From NCBI RefSeq assembly GCF_003609835.1, contig NZ_AP017898.1, forward strand, positions 2,480,001 through 2,544,000: a stretch of 64,000 nucleotides of DNA, in the 5' to 3' direction. The notes beneath the pieces are model-generated. The model ran no database searches, was not told the origin of the DNA, and saw only the letters and a list, made by a program, of their open reading frames with translations. The position numbers were made by a program, and so were the translations under genes. The stretch is from Sphingopyxis sp. FD7. GTDB taxonomy: Bacteria > Pseudomonadota > Alphaproteobacteria > Sphingomonadales > Sphingomonadaceae. The first letter of the stretch is position 1. The number at the start of each line of letters is the position of its first letter. Of the stretch, positions 7,364 through 14,729 are shown piece by piece.

Positions 7364-10000
7364 TCACGCGACGCGGCGCGCGCGTCCTCGCGGCGGCACG
7401 GCACGCACGCCGATCAGTTCGTCGATATCGACCGTGGCGGCGAACTGCACTCCGGTTCGATTCTCGGCCGACCATCGCGCTTCGGCGTCGATATGGAGTC
7501 CGGCCGCGAACTCCAGCGTGAGCTGCGTTCCCGGCGGCACGTTCCACAACCCCTCGATCAGCGCGCCACGCGGCGCGATGTTGCGCACGATCGCTTCATA
7601 ACGATGGCCGCCGCTGTCGACGTGGATCGTTCGGAAAACGGTGAGTCGCGGCGCGCGCGCACTCTTGTATCCCTGGGCCTCGACGCGCCCGCCCCCGGCG
7701 CGCAGCAGCGCAAGCACTTCGGCCAGCTGCATGGGCTGGCCATAGATATATCCCTGGACGTGGCTGCATCCGAGGCTGCGGACCAGCGCGAGGTCGTCGT
7801 GCGTCTCGACTCCCTCGGCGGTTGTTTCCATGTCGAGCGCGCTGGCCAGCCCCACGATCGAGGCGATGATCGCCGCGTTCATGCTGCTCTTGTCGGCCGC
7901 GCCGAGCACGAAACTCTGGTCGATCTTGATCTTGTCGAACGGCGCCTTCTTCAAATAGCCGAGCGCCGAATAGCCGGTGCCGAAATCGTCGAGCGCCAGC
8001 CGGACGCCGGTGCGTTTCAGCTTCTGGAACATCGCCAGATTTTCAGCGCTTTCGTCGAGGAAGACTCCCTCTGTGATCTCCAGTTCCAGCTGATCGGGGC
8101 GGATGCCCGCGCCCGACACCGCGTTCAAGATCGTCGCGGGCAGCGCCTCATTCGCAAACTGGCGGGGCGAGACGTTGACCGCGACGCGATAGCCGGGCCC
8201 AAGCGTCGCGATCGCGGCGCAGGCGGTGCGGATGATCCATTCGCCGATCGGGATGATCAGGTTCGATTCCTCGGCGATGGGAATGAACTTTTCGGGGCTG
8301 ATCGTTCCCGCCGTCGCATGGCGCCAGCGGATCAGCGCCTCGAACCCCGAAATCCGTTCGTTTCCGACATCGACGATCGGCTGATAGAGCAGTTGCAACT
8401 CGTCCTTCGCCAGCGCGTCGCGCAGCGCATCCTCGATCGCCTTGCGTTCGCTCGCCTGGTTGTGCATCGCGTCGGCATAAAAACGATAAACGCCGCGCCC
8501 CGCATCCTTGGCGGCGTAGAGCGCGAGGTCGGCGTTGCGCACGAGCGCCGACGCGCTCAAGCCCTCGCCATCCGAAACAGCGATGCCGATTGACGAACCG
8601 ATCCGCACCTGTTCGCCCTCGATCGCGAACGGCTTGGCCAGGCTCAGGATAATCGCATTGGCGATGGAGGCGATCTTGTCGGGGTGATTGATCTGCGGCA
8701 GCACGATCTGGAACTCGTCGCCGCCGAGCCGCCCGACCTGCCCCTTGTCGCCGACGATCTGGGTCAGCCGCCCGGCGACCTGCTGCAACAACTGGTCCCC
8801 GACGGGGTGCCCCAGCGTGTCGTTCACCGCCTTGAACCGGTCAAGGTCCATGAGCAGCAGCGCGCATGGCTGCGGCTGGCCGATATGCGTCCGCAGCGCA
8901 CGTTCGAGCAGGTCGGTGATGTGCCGCCGGTTGGCGAGGCCGGTGAGCGTATCATAGCGTGCGAGCTGGTTGATCTCGCGCTCCGACCGTTTCTGGTCGG
9001 TCAGGTCGGTGCCGCTGCCGCGAAATCCCTGGAAATGGCCGAGTGCATTGCTGATAGGTTGGCCCGAAATCGACCACCAGCGCTCCTCGCCGGGCACGGC
9101 CGCCTGGACCGTCAGTTCCTTGAACGGCGTACGCGACGACAGGCTGAACCCCAGGGTGCGCTCTTCGCTTTCGTCGTTACCGATGCGTTTGCGGATGATG
9201 TCGGTAAAGGGTCGGCCGATCAGCTCGCCGAGCGGTCGGCCGAGCCGCGCCGCGATCGTCGGCGAGATGTAGACGAGCTGACCATCGCGATCGGTTTCCC
9301 AGAACCAGCCGCGCCCGGCGCGCTCGAAATCCCGCATCAGATTGAGCGCGCGCTGCTGCTCGCTCACCGCGCGGCGCGCCGCCGCCGTCGCGCGCCGCTG
9401 GTGGCGGACATCCTCGCGCATCATCACGATCAGCAGCGCGAGAAAGACCGCGCCCGCCAGCGCAAAGGGCCAGGACGCCGCACCGACCGCGCCGCCGAAC
9501 GCCACCGCCCCGGCAAAGCTGAAGAACAGCGGCCGGACAATCGAGGCAGCCGAAGCAGCAACGAGCAACGACCCGATCTGGATTGCGACGAGGCCGTCGA
9601 AATGGCGCCCGCCGTCGGGCACCGCGATCGCGGCGAACATCGCTGCCGCATTGAACAGGGTGCCAAGCGCGACGAGCGCCGCCGAGAGCGTCGCGACCTG
9701 GCGCGCGCGCGCGGCAAGCGCGGGGGCGGGCGTGCGCATCGCCTGCCCGGTCACCGTCAGCACGGTGTCGCACATCAGCCCCACGGCCATCGTCAGCCAT
9801 AGCGAAGGCCGGTCGAGAAAAGCTGCAACACCCGGCAGAATGGCAAAGGCCAAAAAGGCCAGCACGCGCCCGACCAGCACATAATGCCACAAGGTCGCGA
9901 CGCGCAGCAATTGGGCGATGAATTCGGGTGAATCGAACAGCGATTCGCGCATCGCAAACTCGTCGCGTGACGGCCGGATGATGTTGCGCCGAACCCCCAA
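7364..10000 (-). CDS. Membrane-anchored PAS-GGDEF-EAL-PilZ cyclic-di-GMP protein
   Basis: An 878-residue protein for cyclic-di-GMP turnover and sensing. In order it has a multi-helix membrane region (about 30-195), PAS domain (about 220-340), GGDEF domain (345-505) with intact RLGGDEF at 425-431, EAL domain (515-765) with EALIRW at 554, NVSPRQ, ELEITE, DDFGTGYS, KIKIDQSF and EGVET, and a C-terminal PilZ-like domain (about 780-870). All catalytic motifs look intact, so both synthesis and hydrolysis are possible. The inhibitory RxxD site before GGDEF is absent. PilZ has NIAPRG where N/DxSxxG is usual. The start at 10000 has GGGGAAG ahead; Met17 is an alternative. Confidence 0.93.
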   Translation of the reverse strand: MGVRRNIIRPSRDEFAMRESLFDSPEFIAQLLRVATLWHYVLVGRVLAFLAFAILPGVAAFLDRPSLWLTMAVGLMCDTVLTVTGQAMRTPAPALAARARQVATLSAALVALGTLFNAAAMFAAIAVPDGGRHFDGLVAIQIGSLLVAASAASIVRPLFFSFAGAVAFGGAVGAASWPFALAGAVFLALLIVMMREDVRHQRRATAAARRAVSEQQRALNLMRDFERAGRGWFWETDRDGQLVYISPTIAARLGRPLGELIGRPFTDIIRKRIGNDESEERTLGFSLSSRTPFKELTVQAAVPGEERWWSISGQPISNALGHFQGFRGSGTDLTDQKRSEREINQLARYDTLTGLANRRHITDLLERALRTHIGQPQPCALLLMDLDRFKAVNDTLGHPVGDQLLQQVAGRLTQIVGDKGQVGRLGGDEFQIVLPQINHPDKIASIANAIILSLAKPFAIEGEQVRIGSSIGIAVSDGEGLSASALVRNADLALYAAKDAGRGVYRFYADAMHNQASERKAIEDALRDALAKDELQLLYQPIVDVGNERISGFEALIRWRHATAGTISPEKFIPIAEESNLIIPIGEWIIRTACAAIATLGPGYRVAVNVSPRQFANEALPATILNAVSGAGIRPDQLELEITEGVFLDESAENLAMFQKLKRTGVRLALDDFGTGYSALGYLKKAPFDKIKIDQSFVLGAADKSSMNAAIIASIVGLASALDMETTAEGVETHDDLALVRSLGCSHVQGYIYGQPMQLAEVLALLRAGGGRVEAQGYKSARAPRLTVFRTIHVDSGGHRYEAIVRNIAPRGALIEGLWNVPPGTQLTLEFAAGLHIDAEARWSAENRTGVQFAATVDIDELIGVRAVPPRGRARRVA

Positions 10001-10155
10001 TGCCTTGATCTTCCCCGCTCATTCGCCCACGCCGATCCACTGCGCGAAAGGGGGTTTCCAAAATCTTACCGGCGGCGCGTCGTTCGCGCCATTGCTGTGC
10101 CAAAACGGAAAGGCTTGGGTTTCGCTTCGCAACTTGTTATCATGGCGACGATCCG

Positions 10156-11187
10156 ATGCCTGCCGTTCGCCTCTTTCCGCCCGACCGCTTTTTCGACCGC
10201 GCCCGATGGTCGCAAATCACGCGCCCGTCGTCGTGGCGCGGAATCTGGCTCGTCGCGCATGCCTGGATCGTCAGCATCGCGCTCGTCGGTCTCGCCGCCT
10301 GGTCGCAGAACCCGCTGGCCTGGGCATTTGCCGTGATCTTCGTCGGCGGGCGCCAGCTCGGCCTCGCCATATTGATGCACGATGCCGCGCACGGGGCGCT
10401 GCATCCCGACCGCAAGATCAACAATTTCCTCGGCCAGTGGCTGACGGGTGCTGCGGTCGGATCGGACCTCATCGCCTATCGCACCTATCACCTCCAGCAT
10501 CACAAATATACGCAGCAGCCCGAAGACCCCGACCTCGCGCTGTCGAAACCCTTTCCCACCACGCGCGCAAGCCTGTGGCGCAAGGTCGTGCGCGACCTCA
10601 CCGGACAGACGTTTTTCAAACAGCGCATGGCGCAGTTCGGATTCGCGCTCGTCGGCCTGAAAGCGATGCTGCGCGGCGAGGCGGGCGCAACAGCCGGTGC
10701 GAGTACCAGGGCGGGAACGCCGTTCAACAAGCAGTCCGACGACGGCATGACGTCACCGACGATCGACGTCGCGGGCGCGATGGCGGTGACGCGCGCGGTC
10801 GGACGCTTCCTTTTCGTGCAGGCGGTGCTGCTTGGGTTGTCCCTCGCGCTGTATGGCTGGACGCCCTACCTGCTCTGGCTGGCCGGATTGGCAACGACCT
10901 TCCAGCTTTATCTTCGCATCCGCAACATCGCCGAACATGCCTGCACGACCACCGGCAGCGACGATCCCTTCACCCACGCGCGCACCACCCGCGCGGGCTG
11001 GCTCGCGCGCGCGACGGTTGCTCCATATTGGGTGAATTATCACGCCGAACATCATCTGTTCATGGGCGTGCCCTGCTATCGGCTGCCGGAAGTTCACGCC
11101 GCGCTCGGCCGCGCCGGAAAACATCACGCAATGACGATCGCGCCCAGCTACGCCGCGGTGCTGCGACAGGTCACCACCGCGGCCTGA
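10156..11187 (+). CDS. Membrane fatty acid desaturase-family protein
   Basis: A 343-residue integral-membrane di-iron enzyme. The three histidine boxes of the family are visible: HDAAH (about residue 75), HLQHH (about 115) and HAEHH (about 300). Hydrophobic helices lie near 25-75 and 220-255. It introduces a double bond into an acyl chain or acts as a related hydroxylase; the exact substrate is not readable. An AT-poor insertion of about 35 residues (165-200) between the helices is a variable region. It starts divergently from the GGDEF-EAL gene with 155 bp between, where promoters of both must lie. The ribosome site before the ATG is weak. Confidence 0.88.
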   Translation: MPAVRLFPPDRFFDRARWSQITRPSSWRGIWLVAHAWIVSIALVGLAAWSQNPLAWAFAVIFVGGRQLGLAILMHDAAHGALHPDRKINNFLGQWLTGAAVGSDLIAYRTYHLQHHKYTQQPEDPDLALSKPFPTTRASLWRKVVRDLTGQTFFKQRMAQFGFALVGLKAMLRGEAGATAGASTRAGTPFNKQSDDGMTSPTIDVAGAMAVTRAVGRFLFVQAVLLGLSLALYGWTPYLLWLAGLATTFQLYLRIRNIAEHACTTTGSDDPFTHARTTRAGWLARATVAPYWVNYHAEHHLFMGVPCYRLPEVHAALGRAGKHHAMTIAPSYAAVLRQVTTAA

Positions 11188-11550
11188 GGCTCTACACCAT
11201 CATCATGGCGAGCGTGAGCAAGTCGGACCAGACGCCGCTGCCCATATTCGTTATCCGGCGAAGACCGGGCTGACGAGACGCTGACGAACAGGGAGGCGGT
11301 GTTTCGGTCAAACCCCGATCGCGCCTGGGGCCGATCGACATTCAGAAGCTGGCGAGTCGGAAATGGTGGTTTTCCGTGATCCGGAGCGCAGCGGGCTTTT
11401 GCACGCGAGCAGCGGAAGCGCACAAGGCCGCCATTTGCAGACCGCCAGAGCTGAATGGCGATTGTCCAAGAGCAGATTGCGCGAAATCTGAATCATCCGC
11501 TTCCCCGGGCGAAGACGAGGGCAGGCGGTGCAGATTTATGGCACGATGCT
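11188..11550. other. Gap between convergent genes, holding a repeat
   Basis: This 363-bp stretch separates the desaturase from the convergent enoyl-CoA hydratase. It contains the family-D repeat at 11333-11464 and nothing else recognisable. Confidence 0.5.
11333..11464. repeat. Dispersed repeat, family D, copy 1 (about 132 bp)
   Basis: Ends GATCGACATTCAG and CTGAATGGCGATT are imperfect inverted repeats, and the interior contains GCGGAAGCGCACAAGGCCGC. A nearly identical copy in the same orientation lies at 33774-33905. Confidence 0.85.
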
Positions 11551-12339
11551 TTAGCGCTCGCGATATTCGGGCGCGCGTTTCTCCAGAAAGGCGGACAGCG
11601 CTTCCTTGTGATCCTCGGTCGCCGACAGGATCACCTGCTGCCGGTCCTCGATCGCCATCGCGGCGTCCAGGCTGGGCGCATCGAGGTTGAGGTTCAGCGC
11701 CTGCTTCGACAGGCGCAGCCCGTGCGGACTCGTCGCCAGCATCTCGTCGGCGAGCGCCAGCCCGCGATCCAGCAGCGCCTCCTCCGCCACGATCTCGCTC
11801 ACCAGCCCGGCGCGCAGCGCGCGCTCGGCGTCGATGAAGCGCCCGGTCAGGATCATCTCGGCGGCCAAGCTCGCGCCGACCAGCCGCGGCAGGAAATAGC
11901 TCGACGCCATGTCGCACCCGCCCAGCCCGATGCGGATATAGGCGGCGTTGCAGCGCAGCGACGGCGCGGCATAGCGCACGTCCGACGCAAGCAGCAGCGA
12001 CAGCCCGCCGCCGCACGCGGCGCCGTGCCCCAGCGCGATGACCGGCTGCGGACAGGCGCGCATCTTGCGATAGATATTGCCGATCCGCGTCTGCGTGCGC
12101 AGTGTGCGGAGCACCGGCGTTTCGTCGCCCGACCGATCCTCGTGAATATCCAGCCCCGCGCAGAAACCGGCCCCCGCGCCGCGCAGGATCACGACGCGCA
12201 CCTCCGGCCGCTCCGCGAGCCCGCCGAAATAGGCGTTGAGTTCGTCGACCAGCGCCTCGTTCAGCGCGTTCAGCCGCGCGGGGCGGTTGAGCGTCGCGAT
12301 CTCGACCGCGTCGCGCGCCTCGATCAGCAGCGCGCTCAC
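11551..12339 (-). CDS. Enoyl-CoA hydratase/isomerase family protein
   Basis: A 262-residue crotonase-fold protein. Family blocks are present: NRPARLNALNEALVDEL, the CoA-binding and oxyanion segment RGAGAGFCAGLD, and HGAACGGGLSLLLASDVRYA. The catalytic Glu of classical hydratases in the second segment is replaced by GLGGCDMASSYFLPRLVG, so isomerase or hydrolase activity is possible. The GTG at 12339 overlaps the upstream SDR stop as GTGA; the longer reading is rejected. Cotranscription with the SDR suggests a fatty-acid or aromatic acyl-CoA pathway, but the substrate is unknown. Confidence 0.88.
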   Translation of the reverse strand: MSALLIEARDAVEIATLNRPARLNALNEALVDELNAYFGGLAERPEVRVVILRGAGAGFCAGLDIHEDRSGDETPVLRTLRTQTRIGNIYRKMRACPQPVIALGHGAACGGGLSLLLASDVRYAAPSLRCNAAYIRIGLGGCDMASSYFLPRLVGASLAAEMILTGRFIDAERALRAGLVSEIVAEEALLDRGLALADEMLATSPHGLRLSKQALNLNLDAPSLDAAMAIEDRQQVILSATEDHKEALSAFLEKRAPEYRER

Positions 12340-13112
12340 AAGCTCTGCCCGTCGTCGATCGTGAACACGCTCCCCGTGATGCCCGCCGCGGCGTCGGAGC
12401 ACAGCAGCAGCAGCGGCGCGTGCAGGTCACTCGCGGGGCGCATCCGCTGGCGCGGAAAGCTTTTCACCATCGCCGCGCCCGCGTCGCTCTCCAACAGTTC
12501 GGCGGTCATTTCGGATGCGAAATAGCCCGGCTGGATGACATTGACGCAGATCCCGCGCCGCGCCCATTCCCGCGCCAGCGCCTTGCCCAAATGGCGCACG
12601 GCCGCCTTGGTCGCGCCATAGACCGAGGTGGCCGGAAACACCTTCTCGGCGGTGATCGATCCGATCAGCACGATGCGCCCATGCTGCTTTTCGCGGCTTC
12701 CCGCCCGGTCGAGCCGTTTCGCGCCCTCGTTCGCGGTCAGGAACACGCCGCGGACATTGGCGGCGAGCAGGAAATCGACGTCTTGGGCCCACAGGCCCAT
12801 CGCCATCTTCTCGGTCGCGACCCCGGCGTTGGCGACAATCGTGTCGACGGTGCCAAAGGCGACCTCGGCGGCGTCATAGGCGGCCCTGGTCGACGCTTCG
12901 TCGGTGACGTCCATGCCGACCGCGATCGCCTGTCCGCCCGCCGCCTCGATCGCCGCCACCTGCTCGGCCAGCTTGTCGGCGCGCCGCGCAGCGAGCACGA
13001 CCCTGGCGCCCGCCGCCGCCAGCGCCCTGGCAAAACCTGCGCCCAGCCCCGACGACGCCCCCGTCACCAGCGCCACGCGCCCCGTCAGATCGAACTTCGG
13101 TTGCTCGGCCAT
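12336..13112 (-). CDS. Short-chain dehydrogenase/reductase
   Basis: A 258-residue Rossmann-fold oxidoreductase. TGASSGLG (about residues 18-25) binds the dinucleotide, NAG is at about 95, and the catalytic Ser-Tyr-Lys set is in GSITAEK and YGATK. ARRADK after the second strand suggests NADP preference. The C-terminal GSVFTIDDGQSL is typical of the classical group. It is the first gene of a two-gene operon with the enoyl-CoA hydratase-like protein, overlapping by 4 bp. Likely a 3-hydroxyacyl-CoA or related alcohol dehydrogenase step; the substrate is inference only. Confidence 0.9.
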   Translation of the reverse strand: MAEQPKFDLTGRVALVTGASSGLGAGFARALAAAGARVVLAARRADKLAEQVAAIEAAGGQAIAVGMDVTDEASTRAAYDAAEVAFGTVDTIVANAGVATEKMAMGLWAQDVDFLLAANVRGVFLTANEGAKRLDRAGSREKQHGRIVLIGSITAEKVFPATSVYGATKAAVRHLGKALAREWARRGICVNVIQPGYFASEMTAELLESDAGAAMVKSFPRQRMRPASDLHAPLLLLCSDAAAGITGSVFTIDDGQSL

Positions 13113-13428
13113 GCGTCTCCCTTTCCCTGGCTTGCCCGGCCTTGGCGCCGACTGACGTTTACGTCAACCGCCCGAACCGATCGACGAAAAAGCGCCCCAA
13201 GGGGTTGACGAACGCATTTTGTTCCCTTAATGTTCTTCTCGTGCACAACGAACCTCATCCCCCGTCGCGGCTGCCAAGCGCGGCGGACGGGGGATAAAGG
13301 CTCCCTTCCCTCCCCTTCGGATCAATCCGCAACGGATCGGATAATGAAGCGGCAGCGCCGCATCTCGACCATAATGTCGGCGATCGCCCAGCTCGGGATA
13401 CGCCGCCGCGCCCCTTGATCACTATGAT
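13113..13428. other. Divergent promoter gap with an inverted repeat
   Basis: No gene is supported here. A 10-bp inverted repeat ATCCCCCGTC / GACGGGGGAT lies at 13257-13266 and 13286-13295. The stretch separates the divergent SDR and dmeR genes. Confidence 0.45.
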
Positions 13429-13450
13429 CATATAGGATAGGGGGGTATAT
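13429..13450 (+). promoter_or_regulatory. DmeR/RcnR-type operator with a G6 tract, overlapping the ribosome site
   Basis: A run of six G (13440-13445) is flanked by ATA and TAT inside an AT-rich stretch directly before the dmeR ATG. Such G-tracts with inverted AT arms are the known operators of RcnR/DmeR regulators. The same G-tract is the only ribosome-site candidate for dmeR, about 6 bases from ATG. Confidence 0.65.
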
Positions 13451-13451
13451 T

Positions 13452-13724
13452 ATGACGCATCTCACTTCCCGCCCTGACCTCATCGCGCGCGTGCGCCGCA
13501 TCGCGGGACAGGTTGCCGCCGTCGAAAAGGCACTCGCCGCCGATGCGCCGTGCGCGACGGTGCTGCACCGCGTCGCCGCGGTGCGCGGCGCGGTCAACGG
13601 CCTGCTCGCCGAGGTGATCGCCGAACATCTGAAGGACCATGTCGCGCTGCCGGGGCTCAGCGATGCCGAGCGCGCGACGGGGGCGGAAGATTTGCTCGCG
13701 GTGATCCGCCGCTACGCGAAATAG
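13452..13724 (+). CDS. dmeR: Metal-sensing CsoR/RcnR-family repressor (DmeR)
   Basis: A 90-residue all-helical repressor. The family core RPDLIARVRRIAGQVAAVEKAL, a Cys at about residue 34 (DAPCATVLHRV) and His at about 60 (EHLKDHV) are visible; these fit the metal-binding positions of RcnR/DmeR proteins. The CDF transporter starts 9 bp downstream, as in the dmeRF operon of rhizobia, where DmeR responds to Ni and Co. An operator-like G-tract precedes it. FrmR-type formaldehyde sensing is an alternative but is less likely beside a metal exporter. Confidence 0.85.
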   Translation: MTHLTSRPDLIARVRRIAGQVAAVEKALAADAPCATVLHRVAAVRGAVNGLLAEVIAEHLKDHVALPGLSDAERATGAEDLLAVIRRYAK

Positions 13725-13733
13725 GGCGCCGCC

Positions 13734-14639
13734 ATGTCCGACACCGCTCCCGCCCGCCATCGCCATGATTTTCTCGGCGCGTCGCACGACGACAATGCGC
13801 GGCGCACGCTGTGGGTCGTCGCGATCACCGCCGCGATGATGGTGGGAGAGATCGCCGCGGGTTACTGGACGGGGTCGATGGCGCTGCTCGCCGACGGTTT
13901 TCACATGGCGACCCATGCGGGCGCGCTCGGGCTGGCGGCGCTCGCCTATCGCTACGCCAAAAAGCATCGGCACGACCCGCGCTTCAGCTTCGGCACCGGC
14001 AAGGTCGGCGACCTCACCGGCTTCGCCTCGGCGCTGATCCTTGGCGTCTTTGCGATCGGCATCGCGGTCGAATCGACCTCGCGGCTGATCGACCCGGTGC
14101 GCGTCGATTTTGCGAGCGCAACGCTCGTCGCGGTGCTGGGGCTCGCGGTCAATATCGTCAGCGCGCTGCTCCTGATGGGCGGGCACCATCATCATCACGA
14201 CCATGAGCATGGCCACGGGCACGATCACGCCCACGGCCATGACAATAATCTCCGCTCGGCCTATTTCCACGTCCTCGCCGACGCGCTGACCTCGCTGCTC
14301 GCGATCGCCGCGCTGCTCGCGGGGCGCTATCTGGGGCTCGGCTGGATGGACCCCGCGATGGGCATCGTCGGCGCGATCGTCATCGCGCGCTGGTCGTGGG
14401 GCCTGATGCGCGACACCGCCGCGATTCTGCTCGACGCCCACGACGAACGCGCCGCCGCCGCGATCCGCGCGCGCGTCGAGGCGGCGGGCGCCGAGGTCAC
14501 CGACCTTCACGTCTGGCGCGTCGGCCCCGACGCGCGCGCCGCGATCGTCGAGGTCGCGGGCGCCGCCTCGGCCGCCGCGCTGCGCGAGCAGCTCGCGGGC
14601 GCCCCCGCCATCGCGCATCTGACGATCGCGGTGCGCTGA
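13734..14639 (+). CDS. dmeF: Cation diffusion facilitator, DmeF-type Co/Ni exporter
   Basis: A 301-residue inner-membrane metal/proton antiporter of the CDF family with six predicted helices. The transport-site motifs HMATHAG (helix II, with LLADGFHM) and HVLADALTS (helix V) are present. A long His-rich loop between helices IV and V (residues 144-164, alternating HHHHH, DHEHGHGHDH and AHGH) would bind or buffer divalent metal. A cytoplasmic C-terminal domain follows. It is cotranscribed with dmeR. The substrate (Co, Ni, possibly Zn) is inferred from family and operon. Confidence 0.9.
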   Translation: MSDTAPARHRHDFLGASHDDNARRTLWVVAITAAMMVGEIAAGYWTGSMALLADGFHMATHAGALGLAALAYRYAKKHRHDPRFSFGTGKVGDLTGFASALILGVFAIGIAVESTSRLIDPVRVDFASATLVAVLGLAVNIVSALLLMGGHHHHHDHEHGHGHDHAHGHDNNLRSAYFHVLADALTSLLAIAALLAGRYLGLGWMDPAMGIVGAIVIARWSWGLMRDTAAILLDAHDERAAAAIRARVEAAGAEVTDLHVWRVGPDARAAIVEVAGAASAAALREQLAGAPAIAHLTIAVR

Positions 14640-14711
14640 TCCCGGACGCCTTATTGGCGATTCGATACAATCCGAATAGGCAGGACGGCGCTAAGAGCGC
14701 GTCGGCGTAAA

Positions 14712-14721
14712 GGGGGGGGGG
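14712..14721 (+). repeat. Homopolymeric G10 tract ahead of a GMC oxidoreductase gene
   Basis: Ten consecutive G lie 8 bases before the ATG at 14730, immediately upstream of the AAGGACG ribosome site. Tracts this long are slippage prone and could alter expression by changing spacing; this is inference. Confidence 0.6.
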
Positions 14722-14729
14722 CAAGGACG

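Noticed and set aside
14640..14711. Possible small gene between dmeF and the GMC oxidoreductase
   Set aside because: Only about 70 bp with no start plus ribosome site; it is most likely the promoter region.
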